Source: PFJX01 sp964646585
GTDB taxonomy: Bacteria; Pseudomonadota; Gammaproteobacteria; Burkholderiales; Thiobacillaceae
Direction: 5' to 3'
Assembly (NCBI GenBank): GCA_964646585.1
Contig: CAZYEY010000040.1
Location: 1-37,786 of the forward strand
DNA: 37,786 nucleotides
The first letter of the stretch is position 1; every line of letters starts with the position of its first letter. The notes under the pieces are model-generated. The model was given only the letters and a program-made list of their open reading frames with translations, had not been told where the DNA came from and did not search any database. The position numbers were made by a program, and so were the translations under genes. Positions 11,217-17,808 of the stretch are shown piece by piece.

Positions 11217-11657
11217 CTAGGGCTGGCGCGGTGCCGGCAGGATTCCCGGATGCATCGCCGGGGCCGGCGGGAAGGCGGGCGCCGCCGGGGTCTCCAGCAT
11301 CTCCCGCACGCCCACCACGAAGTATTCGGTCTCGCCGAAGCAGGACGAGGGAATGAATTTGTGCTGCCGGTAATGCAGCACCACCCGCTTGCCCGCCAGG
11401 GCGTTGATCCTGTCCGCCATGGCATCGTCCCGCACGGTAAAGGCGAACTTCTCCGGTATCGCCCCGGGCATGGTCACCATGGCGATCTCCCCCTCCCAGG
11501 TCTTGCACAGCCAGCCCTTCTTGGAAAACTTCTGCACGTAGCCTGCCCGGTCGCCTTCCGAATAGCTCCAAGTCAGGGTGAGCCAGGTCCAGGCAAGGGC
11601 GAGCAGAACCAGGATGGCGAGCGTGATCATGAGGATGCGCACGGCTTTGGGCTGCAT
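11217..11657 (-). CDS. Conserved-looking single-pass membrane protein, unknown function
   Basis: 147 residues from the ATG at 11657. The N-terminus MQPKAVRILMITLAILVLLA is a basic head and hydrophobic helix (an anchor or uncleaved signal). A compact domain of about 90 residues follows, with two cysteines in the segments KGWLCKTWEGE and IPSSCFGETEYFVVG, possibly a disulfide. The tail is Pro/Ala-rich and looks unstructured. The frame is open upstream to 11744, but the extra 29 residues are non-conserved in appearance, and 11657 places the anchor at the N-terminus. I do not recognise the family. It is divergent from the secreted peptide gene at 12093, with 435 bp between them. Confidence 0.7.
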   Translation of the reverse strand: MQPKAVRILMITLAILVLLALAWTWLTLTWSYSEGDRAGYVQKFSKKGWLCKTWEGEIAMVTMPGAIPEKFAFTVRDDAMADRINALAGKRVVLHYRQHKFIPSSCFGETEYFVVGVREMLETPAAPAFPPAPAMHPGILPAPRQP

Positions 11658-11806
11658 GACTGGGCTCCACAATGAAGCAAGCAGTTTATCCCAAGCGGGT
11701 TGGATATTGATCCGATGGACACGGCATCCGTCGACTGAAGGCATGGATTCCTGGTGTGGACATCGGGGGGCAAGCCAATCTCCGCGGTCGATTCTCCCTC
11801 GGGCAT

Positions 11807-11875
11807 CGTGGCGGCATGAAGCCTGCCAGGGTACTGCCCCCGCTTCGGGGTGCCCACTCTGGCTAGGCCGCCACG
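11807..11875. other. Nested inverted repeat, candidate structured RNA or cruciform
   Basis: The outer arms 11807-11815 and 11867-11875 are perfect 9-bp complements (CGTGGCGGC/GCCGCCACG). Inside, GCCAG at 11825-11829 pairs with CTGGC at 11859-11863. Innermost, CCCCG at 11838-11842 pairs with CGGGG at 11846-11850 across a 3-nt loop. Together they make one long interrupted hairpin. No U-tract follows on either strand, so it is not a standard intrinsic terminator. Function unknown. Confidence 0.35.
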
Positions 11876-12001
11876 CGCCCGCCCTGGGGGGCGCTCAACG
11901 GTGGTTTACCAGGGAATGCTTTGTGGGACACGGTCATGTGAATCCGGCCAATCCTTGGAATACCCACCCGGGCACGAAGCATGGCCCGCTGGATTATCGG
12001 G

Positions 12002-12034
12002 GTTAAGTGTCGTTTAAGTCTGGCCATGCAGAAT
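12002..12034 (+). promoter_or_regulatory. PmrA/QseB-like direct-repeat operator with spaced -10
   Basis: Two TTAAG half-sites start at 12003 and 12014 (11-bp period), close to the PmrA-box layout YTTAAK-N5-YTTAAK. After the second half-site come exactly 10 bp, then CAGAAT at 12029-12034 as a -10 candidate. No -35 match is present, which fits an activator-dependent promoter. The expected start is about 12041, giving a leader near 50 nt before the ATG at 12093. The same geometry recurs twice upstream of DUF485-actP. Confidence 0.6.
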
Positions 12035-12092
12035 CATCTCCAAGCCGAACGACATCGTGAGGCCTAACCTCAACCCCATAGGAGATTTCGAC

Positions 12093-12290
12093 ATGAGCAA
12101 GACCCTGATCGCCCTGCTGGCCGCCGCTTCCGTTTTCGCTTTCGGTTCCGCCCAGGCCACCGACGCCGCCAAGCCCGCCGACAAGCCTGCTGCTGAGGCC
12201 GCCAAGCCCGCCGACGCCGCCAAGCCCGCCAAGAAGGCCAAGAAGGCCAAGAAGGAAGACGCTGGCCACGCCGCCGACGCCAAGAAGTAA
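12093..12290 (+). CDS. Small secreted Ala/Lys/Pro-rich protein (Asr-like composition)
   Basis: 65 residues. Residues 1-22 form a clean Sec signal peptide (MSKTLIALLAAASVFAFGSA, cleavage after SAQA). The mature part is low complexity, built from AAKPAD-like repeats and a KKAKKAKK basic stretch, with no cysteine. Composition and size recall periplasmic acid-shock protein Asr of enterobacteria, itself regulated by a two-component system, but homology is not claimed. The ATG at 12093 has AGGAG at 12080-12084. A terminator follows at once, so it is a monocistronic unit. It precedes a response regulator/kinase pair and has a regulator-type operator in its promoter, suggesting it is the dedicated target of that system (inference). 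Confidence 0.8.
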   Translation: MSKTLIALLAAASVFAFGSAQATDAAKPADKPAAEAAKPADAAKPAKKAKKAKKEDAGHAADAKK

Positions 12291-12311
12291 TCCGGCGTTC
12301 CGGTAGGACGG

Positions 12312-12342
12312 AAAAGCGGGGGCAACCCCGCTTTTCTTTTTT
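12312..12342 (+). terminator. Rho-independent terminator of the small secreted protein gene
   Basis: A 10-bp perfect stem (12312-12321 with 12326-12335, AAAAGCGGGG/CCCCGCTTTT) with loop GCAA, followed by C and six T. It lies 22 bp after the TAA at 12288-12290 and 33 bp before the regulator ATG, so some read-through into the regulator is possible. Confidence 0.9.
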
Positions 12343-12374
12343 CCGGAGGCGCAAGTCGTTGCCATAATTTGCCC

Positions 12375-13055
12375 ATGAAACTGCTGCTGGCCGAAGACGA
12401 TCCCATGATCGGCGCGAGCGTCGTGCGTGGGCTCAAGCTCGCCAATTTCGCCGTGGATTGGGTGCGGGATGGCCGTTCCGCCCGTATGGCCCTGGATACG
12501 GGCGACTATGGACTGCTGTTGCTGGACCTCGGCCTTCCCCAACTCGATGGCCTGTCCCTGCTCAAGGAACTGCGGCGGGAGAACCACCCGATCCCGGTTC
12601 TGGTGGTGACGGCCCGGGACAGCGTCGCCGACAAGATTTCCGGACTCAATCTGGGTGCCGATGATTACCTGGCGAAACCCTTCGACCTGGATGAACTCGT
12701 CGCCCGCATCCATGCCCTGCTGCGGCGGCAGGCGGGAAGGCGCCAGCCCGACATGGGCCTGGGCGAGTTGCGGCTCAATCCCCAACGCCGGGAAGCCACC
12801 CTGGCCGGCAAGCCGCTGAATCTGTCCCAGCGGGAGTTCTCCCTGTTGGCGGCGCTCCTGGAACAGCCCGGCGCGGTGCTCTCCCGGGAGCAGCTGGAAG
12901 ACCGCCTCTACGGCTGGGACGAGGAGGTCGCCAGCAACGCCGTGGAGGTGCATCTCCACAACCTCCGCCGCAAGCTGGGCGCCGCCTGGATCCGCAACGT
13001 GCGGGGCGTCGGCTACAAGATCGTGGAGCCGCCGCCCGAGACCGGGGAAGCCTGA
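12375..13055 (+). CDS. OmpR-family response regulator (QseB/PmrA-like)
   Basis: 226 residues. The receiver domain (about 1-115) has the acidic pair in LLLAEDDP, the phosphoacceptor Asp51 in LLLLDLGLP, the switch Thr in VVTARD, and the KPFD lysine near residue 101. The C-terminal winged-helix domain (about 128-222) shows LNLSQREFSLLAALL, the recognition-helix region NAVEVHLHNLRRKLG, and the RNVRGVGYKI wing. The family binds tandem half-sites, matching the 11-bp repeats at 12002. The ATG at 12375 aligns with the conserved start. The kinase gene begins 2 bp after the stop, so they form one operon. QseB-like versus PmrA-like cannot be settled by eye. Confidence 0.93.
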   Translation: MKLLLAEDDPMIGASVVRGLKLANFAVDWVRDGRSARMALDTGDYGLLLLDLGLPQLDGLSLLKELRRENHPIPVLVVTARDSVADKISGLNLGADDYLAKPFDLDELVARIHALLRRQAGRRQPDMGLGELRLNPQRREATLAGKPLNLSQREFSLLAALLEQPGAVLSREQLEDRLYGWDEEVASNAVEVHLHNLRRKLGAAWIRNVRGVGYKIVEPPPETGEA

Positions 13056-13056
13056 G

Positions 13057-14352
13057 TTGGACTCCATCCGCAAGCGTCTGCTGATCTGGCAGATCAGCGC
13101 CCTGCTGGTGACCGGCTTCCTGGCCAGCGTCCTCACCTACCTGCTGGCCTGGGATGCCTTCAACCGCATCCGCGACTACGGCTTGGAACAGATCGCCTAT
13201 TCCGTCGTCCGCCACGGGGTCGAGTACGACAACGACGAGGAGGTCCGCAACGACCGGGGGCAGTTCGTCAGCCAGATCTGGGCCGCCGACGGCAGCCTGC
13301 TCTATTCTTCCCTGGATGACGCGGGACCGCCGCCCCAGCAACCGGGACTGCACATCGTGCAGTGGAAGGATACCGAGTGGCGGGTCTATTCCATCCGGGA
13401 GGGTGGGCTGACCATCCAGGTGGCCACCACCTCCGCCAACCGGGCCCGCAAGTTCGCCGCCATCGCGCCCTGGCTGCTGGTGCCCCTGGGGGCGCTGGTG
13501 GTGATCCTGGGCTTGCTGATCCGGGCCGCAGTGGGCCGCGCCCTGGCCCCCCTCGAGCAGGTGCGCAGCGAGATCGGCCAACGTGGGGTCCTCCACCTCC
13601 ATGCCCTGGACAACCGGGGCTTGCCGGCGGAGGTGGCCCCCCTGGTGGGCGCCCTCAACGACCTGCTGGGCCGGCTGGACCGGGCCATGCTGGGGCAGCG
13701 CCGCTTCATCGCCGATGCCGCCCACGAGCTGCGCACCCCGCTGACCGCCGTCAAGCTCCAGGCCCAAATCGTCCGGCGGGCCCAGACGGCGGAGGAGCGG
13801 GAAACGGCCCTGGCCCAGCTGGCTGAGGGGGTGGACCGGGCCGCCCACCTGGTGGACCAGTTGCTGGACATGGCCCGGCTGGAGCCGGAAGCCCGCCAGG
13901 TCGAATTCACGCCCGTGGCTTTGGACGCGCTCATCAAACAGGAGGTGGGCAAGTTCTCCGTCCTGGCGGATGCCCGTGGCATCGACCTGGGCTTGGGGGA
14001 GTGCGCGCCCCTGGCCGTGTCCGGTCAAGCCGGGAACCTGCGTGTCATGCTGGAGAATCTGATCGACAACGCCTTGCGCTACACCCCTGAGGGCGGACGT
14101 GTGGACGTGGAATTACGGGAGACCGGCGGGTGGGCGGAATTGAGCGTGAGCGACACCGGCCCGGGCATCCCCGCCGCCGACCGGGAGCGGGTCTTTGAAC
14201 GCTTCCAGCGCCTGGCGGGGGCCGAGGTCCGGGGCAGCGGACTGGGCCTTGCCATCGTCAAGCAGGTGGTGGAGCAGCATGGCGGCAGCGTGGGTCTGGG
14301 TGAGGCTTCCGGTGGTGGCTTGCGGGTGGAAATCCTGCTGCCCCTGGACTGA
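13057..14352 (+). CDS. Sensor histidine kinase (QseC-like), partner of the upstream regulator
   Basis: 431 residues, starting at TTG 13057 with GGGGAAG at 13044-13050. Membrane helices at about 8-30 and 138-158 flank a periplasmic sensor loop of about 105 residues with an acidic stretch (EYDNDEEVRND). A HAMP-like linker follows. The dimerisation box FIADAAHELRTPLTAVKLQA has His223. The ATPase domain has an N-box (MLENLIDNALRYTPEGG), a G1 box (VSDTGPGIP), an F box (FERFQR) and a G2 box (GSGLGLAIVKQVVEQHGG). All catalytic motifs are intact. The domain order and the QseB-like partner fit the QseC/PmrB group; the acidic loop could bind metal or cationic peptides, which is speculation. Confidence 0.93.
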   Translation: MDSIRKRLLIWQISALLVTGFLASVLTYLLAWDAFNRIRDYGLEQIAYSVVRHGVEYDNDEEVRNDRGQFVSQIWAADGSLLYSSLDDAGPPPQQPGLHIVQWKDTEWRVYSIREGGLTIQVATTSANRARKFAAIAPWLLVPLGALVVILGLLIRAAVGRALAPLEQVRSEIGQRGVLHLHALDNRGLPAEVAPLVGALNDLLGRLDRAMLGQRRFIADAAHELRTPLTAVKLQAQIVRRAQTAEERETALAQLAEGVDRAAHLVDQLLDMARLEPEARQVEFTPVALDALIKQEVGKFSVLADARGIDLGLGECAPLAVSGQAGNLRVMLENLIDNALRYTPEGGRVDVELRETGGWAELSVSDTGPGIPAADRERVFERFQRLAGAEVRGSGLGLAIVKQVVEQHGGSVGLGEASGGGLRVEILLPLD

Positions 14353-14478
14353 ACGCGGGATTTCATCCCCGGCGTTTCGGCGTCGGGCCTTGCATCCCTC
14401 CGTTGCCGGACTCATCGGGGGCATGATTCCTGCCGAAATAGGCTCTAAGCTTCGAATTTTCCCGACCCCACCCCCCTC

Positions 14479-16368
14479 ATGGCCAAGCCCAACTCTTTGA
14501 TCCTCGCCACTGCCGAACACCTCGCCCGCTTCGCTCCTTTCGACAGCATGGCGAAGGAACACCTGCTCTGGCTCGCACAGCGGTTGAAGCTGGCTTACTA
14601 CGGCAAGACGGAAACCATCCTGTCCCCGGACAGCGGCGACGTGAAGCGCTTCTACATCATCAAGCAGGGCACGGTGCAGGTGGAGCAGAGCGGCACCGGC
14701 GGCGCCTGGCTGGAGTTGCACGAGGGGGAGTCCTTCCCCTTGGGCGCCCTGCTGGCAGGGCGGGTGGCCATCTCCACCTTCAAGGCCCTCACCGACGTGT
14801 TCACCTATGAACTCGCCGCCGAGGACTTTCACGAACTCTTCAGGCGGTCCCATGCCTTCCAGGATTTCTCCACCCGGCGCATCGCCACCCTGCTGGAGCG
14901 TTCCCAGCGCAGCGTCCAGGCCCGCTACGCCACCACCACGGCGGAACAGCAGTCCCTGAGGAGTCCGCTGTCCAGCATCGCGCGGCGCAAGCCTATTACC
15001 TGCGGCCCGGACACGCCCCTACGAAAGGCCCTGGAAATCATCCAGGAAGGCGGCATCAGCGCCATCGTCGTGGTGGAAGAAGGGGATCGTCCGGTCGGGG
15101 TGTTTTCGGTGCGCGACCTCATCGGCCGCGTCATTCTGCCCGGCACCCCCCTGGATGCCCCCATGCGCGAGGTGATGACCCCCAACCCGGTTTCCCTGGC
15201 TCCCACCGCCCACGCCTTCGAGGCCGCCATGCTCATGGCCAGGCATGGTTTCCGCCACGTGCTGGTGGCGGACGGCGGCCGCCTGACCGGGGTGATCTCC
15301 GAGAAAGACCTGTTCTCCCTTCAACGGGTGGGGGTCACCCAGATTTCCGCCACCATCCGGGGCGCCATGGACCTGGACACCCTGGTCGCAGCCGCCGGGG
15401 ACATCCGCCAGCTGGGCCACAACATGATGGCCCAGGGCGTGGCCGCCGAGCAGCTCACCCAGATCCTTTCCACCCTCAACGACCTGCTCACCCAACGGGT
15501 CATCGAGCTGGAGTGCTCCGCCACCAAGGACTGCCGCTACGGCTTCTGCTGGCTGGCCTTCGGCTCCGAGGGCCGGCTGGAGCAGACCCTGTCCACGGAC
15601 CAGGACAACGGCATCATCTTCACCGTGCCGGAGGGGGAGACAGCGGATCAGGCCCGGGCTTGCCTCCTCCCTCTGGCCGAGCGCATCAACCGGGCCCTGG
15701 ACGCCTGCGGCTTCCCCCTGTGCAAGGGGGAGATCATGGCCATGAATCCCAAGTGGTGCCTGTCCCTGGAAGAATGGAAGGCCACCTTCGCCCGCTGGAT
15801 CGATTCCGGAGATCCGGAATCCCTCCTCAACGCCAGCATCTTCTTCGACTTCCGGCCGCTGCTGGGCAAGGAGCAACTGGCGGAGGAGCTGCGGACCTGG
15901 CTGCTGTCGAGGACCATGGCCAATCCCCGCTTCCTGCATCAGATGGCCGCCAATGCGCTGCGCAACCGGCCGCCCCTGGGCCTGGTCCGGGACTTCGTGG
16001 TGGACGGCGAGGGCGACCAGGCCAATACCCTGGACCTCAAGCTCAATGGCGCCACCCCTTTCGTGGATGCCGCCCGGGTGTTCGCCCTGGCCACTGGCGT
16101 GGGCGCTACGGGCACCGCTGCCCGGCTGCGGGGCGCCGGGCCCAGGCTGAACATCCCCGAAACCGAGGTTGAAGCCTGGCTGTCCGCCTTCTTTTTCATC
16201 CAGATGCTGCGCCTGCACGGCCAGCACCAAGAGATGCAGGAAGGCCGGGCCATGGACAATCGGGTCAATCCAGACGAGCTCAACGACCTGGACCGCCGCA
16301 TTCTCAAGGAGTCCTTCCGCCAGGCCCGCAAGGTCCAGGCCCGACTGGCCCTGGACTACAAGGTGTAA
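14479..16368 (+). CDS. cNMP-binding/CBS/DUF294 nucleotidyltransferase-like signalling protein
   Basis: 629 residues. Residues about 15-135 form a cyclic-nucleotide-binding fold (FYIIKQGTVQVEQ). Residues about 161-285 form a CBS pair (KPITCGPDTPLRKALEIIQE; VMTPNPVSLAPTAHAFEAAM), which usually binds adenosyl ligands. Residues about 310-450 are a DUF294 GlnD-like nucleotidyltransferase domain with GSEGR at 362-366 and Asp384/Asp386 in STDQDNG. The rest is the DUF294 C-terminal domain. Family members are thought to act as regulators but the target is unsettled. The DnaQ-like exonuclease follows after 3 bp. In other bacteria such proteins often sit near acetate symporters or acetyl-CoA synthetase, matching the symporter genes here; a link to acetate use is inferred. 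Confidence 0.9.
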   Translation: MAKPNSLILATAEHLARFAPFDSMAKEHLLWLAQRLKLAYYGKTETILSPDSGDVKRFYIIKQGTVQVEQSGTGGAWLELHEGESFPLGALLAGRVAISTFKALTDVFTYELAAEDFHELFRRSHAFQDFSTRRIATLLERSQRSVQARYATTTAEQQSLRSPLSSIARRKPITCGPDTPLRKALEIIQEGGISAIVVVEEGDRPVGVFSVRDLIGRVILPGTPLDAPMREVMTPNPVSLAPTAHAFEAAMLMARHGFRHVLVADGGRLTGVISEKDLFSLQRVGVTQISATIRGAMDLDTLVAAAGDIRQLGHNMMAQGVAAEQLTQILSTLNDLLTQRVIELECSATKDCRYGFCWLAFGSEGRLEQTLSTDQDNGIIFTVPEGETADQARACLLPLAERINRALDACGFPLCKGEIMAMNPKWCLSLEEWKATFARWIDSGDPESLLNASIFFDFRPLLGKEQLAEELRTWLLSRTMANPRFLHQMAANALRNRPPLGLVRDFVVDGEGDQANTLDLKLNGATPFVDAARVFALATGVGATGTAARLRGAGPRLNIPETEVEAWLSAFFFIQMLRLHGQHQEMQEGRAMDNRVNPDELNDLDRRILKESFRQARKVQARLALDYKV

Positions 16369-16371
16369 GCC

Positions 16372-17076
16372 ATGGGCATCCTGGATCGCCTCTTCGGCTC
16401 CCGGGTCAGGCTGGACCCGGAATTGGCGGGCCGCCTGGAAAGCTGGCGCCGGTTGCCCGATCAAAATCTTTCCGACGACTTCGATGCCGCCCGCTACGTG
16501 GTGGTGGACGTGGAGACCACGGGCCTGGACCTGGCCCGGGACCGCCTCATCGCCATCGGCGCCTGTGCCGTGGAGAATGGCCGGGTGGTCATGGCCGACA
16601 GCTTCGAGATCGTGCTGCGCCAGGACAGGATCAGCGCCAAAGACAACATCCTCGTCCACGGCATCGGCGGCGAGGCCCAGCGCGAGGGCGTGGACCCCGC
16701 CGAGTCCTTGGTGCGCTTCCTGGATTTCCTGGGCAAATCTCCCCTGGTGGCTTTCCACGTCACCTTCGACCAGACCATGATCAGGAAGGCGGTGAAGGAA
16801 TACCTGGGCTTCGAGTTCAAGCACCCCTGGCTCGACCTGGCCTATGTCATGCCCGGCCTGATGCCCGAGTATGCCCGCCGCTACCGTGCCCTGGACGACT
16901 GGTCCGGCCATTTCCGGATCGGCAACTTTGCCCGCCACAGCGCCCTGGCCGACGCCCTGGCCACGGCCCAGTTGTTCCTCTGCGCCCTTCCCTTGGCCAC
17001 CAGCAGGCACGCGACCTGCTACCGCAATCTCCAGGACCTGGAAAAGGCCCAACGCTGGGTGAGCTGGGCGGGTTGA
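16372..17076 (+). CDS. DnaQ-like 3'-5' exonuclease (DEDDh)
   Basis: 234 residues. The DEDDh exonuclease core is complete: Asp46 and Glu48 in YVVVDVETTGLD, Asp143 in VAFHVTFDQTMI, and His189 with Asp194 in ARHSALADALAT. It is the size of stand-alone epsilon-like proteins and lacks the polymerase-binding tail of replicative DnaQ, so a role in RNA or DNA turnover separate from replication is likely. About 35 N-terminal residues precede the fold. It starts 3 bp after the DUF294 gene and is almost surely cotranscribed with it. This pairing is seen in several Proteobacteria near DUF4212/symporter genes. Substrate unknown. Confidence 0.9.
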   Translation: MGILDRLFGSRVRLDPELAGRLESWRRLPDQNLSDDFDAARYVVVDVETTGLDLARDRLIAIGACAVENGRVVMADSFEIVLRQDRISAKDNILVHGIGGEAQREGVDPAESLVRFLDFLGKSPLVAFHVTFDQTMIRKAVKEYLGFEFKHPWLDLAYVMPGLMPEYARRYRALDDWSGHFRIGNFARHSALADALATAQLFLCALPLATSRHATCYRNLQDLEKAQRWVSWAG

Positions 17077-17543
17077 GTCCAGCGGGGCGCCCCAGGAGGC
17101 CGGGCCGCGTCGGTTTGAGCGGCTCTCTGACTTGGCGGGCCGCAAGCCAGACCGGCCGCTTGGGCGGCGGAACGATGGGCAGGGCTGGCATCCCGCCGGA
17201 AAAGCCCCCTTTTCGGCGGACACAAAGCGGGAAGGCGAAGAAAAAAATTCCTTGCCTATGTTGCAGCGCACATAAATTTCCTCTTCCCGGGCCTGCCACC
17301 AAACTCAGGCCTGCTCTGGCCTGTGCGGAGATCGACTGCTGCGTGTAAGCCTGGTGAAAGCTTCAATGTTGCTGTGCAACATTAGGAAACGGTGATTAAC
17401 CCGTTGATTCCGTTGCGCTTCGCATATTCATTCGGGATACTCCACCCGCCGTGGCGTGGCTGTCTGCGCGCGGGTCTGGGGGAGGAGGGTTCGCTATGCG
17501 GACTTCCCAGACAGTGCCACCTTGTTTCCAATGGAGGAGCGCA
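17077..17543. other. Intergenic region upstream of the DUF4212/symporter operon
   Basis: 467 bp without a convincing gene. The left half is GC-rich; the right half (17240-17440) is clearly AT-richer and looks regulatory. It contains the perfect palindrome at 17365-17383 and a related ATGTTGC half-element at 17258-17264, which lies within imperfect arms TATGT/ACATA (17257-17274). No clear sigma70 or sigma54 promoter could be fixed by eye. Confidence 0.6.
17365..17383. promoter_or_regulatory. Perfect TTGC-N3-GCAA palindrome, candidate operator
   Basis: AATGTTGC (17365-17372), spacer TGT, GCAACATT (17376-17383): 8-bp perfect arms. It lies about 160 bp upstream of the DUF4212 start and shares ATGTTGC with an element at 17258. 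TTGC/GCAA palindromes are used by regulators of short-chain acyl metabolism and PHB in other bacteria; which protein binds here is unknown. Confidence 0.45.
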
Positions 17544-17807
17544 ATGCAACTGACGGACAAGCACCGTGAGTATTGGAGCAAGAACCTGCGGCTGACCGCA
17601 GTTCTGCTCGCCATCTGGTTCGTGGTGACTTTCGTCGTGATTTGGTTCGCCAAAGAGCTCAACGAAATCGTCATCGCGGGTTTTCCCTTCGCCTTCTACA
17701 TGGGCGCCCAGGGAGCCTTGATCGTTTATGTTCTGATCATCTGGGTCTACGCACGCAAAATGAACCAGATGGACAAGGACTACGGTGTCCACGAGGGGGA
17801 GGACTGA
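17544..17807 (+). CDS. DUF4212 small membrane subunit of a sodium:solute symporter
   Basis: 87 residues with two predicted helices (about 17-37 and 47-70, the latter containing GAQGALIVYVLIIWVYARKM). The opening LTDKHREYWSKNLRL and the GFPFAFYMGAQG motif are hallmarks of DUF4212, which occurs directly upstream of VC_2705-type symporters and is thought to be an accessory subunit. The ATG at 17544 has a good GGAGG at 17533-17537; the frame is open upstream but adds non-conserved residues. The symporter ATG follows 1 bp after the stop, so the two are translationally linked. It plays the role that the unrelated DUF485 protein plays for the second symporter at 25785-27821. Confidence 0.93.
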   Translation: MQLTDKHREYWSKNLRLTAVLLAIWFVVTFVVIWFAKELNEIVIAGFPFAFYMGAQGALIVYVLIIWVYARKMNQMDKDYGVHEGED

Positions 17808-17808
17808 C

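Larger units (their letters stand above)
11658..12092. other. Gene-poor divergent intergenic region
   Basis: 435 bp with no convincing gene; the open frames crossing it have poor codon character. It contains a nested inverted-repeat element (11807-11875) and, at its right end, a PmrA/QseB-like promoter site (12002-12034) feeding the gene at 12093. A palindromic GGCGC-rich stretch near 11880-11900 has no obvious function. It must also hold the promoter of the minus gene starting at 11657, which I could not place. Confidence 0.6.

Noticed and set aside
12003..13136. 377-codon minus-strand frame over the regulator gene
   Set aside because: Antisense to the secreted peptide and response regulator genes, both of which have strong sequence signatures.
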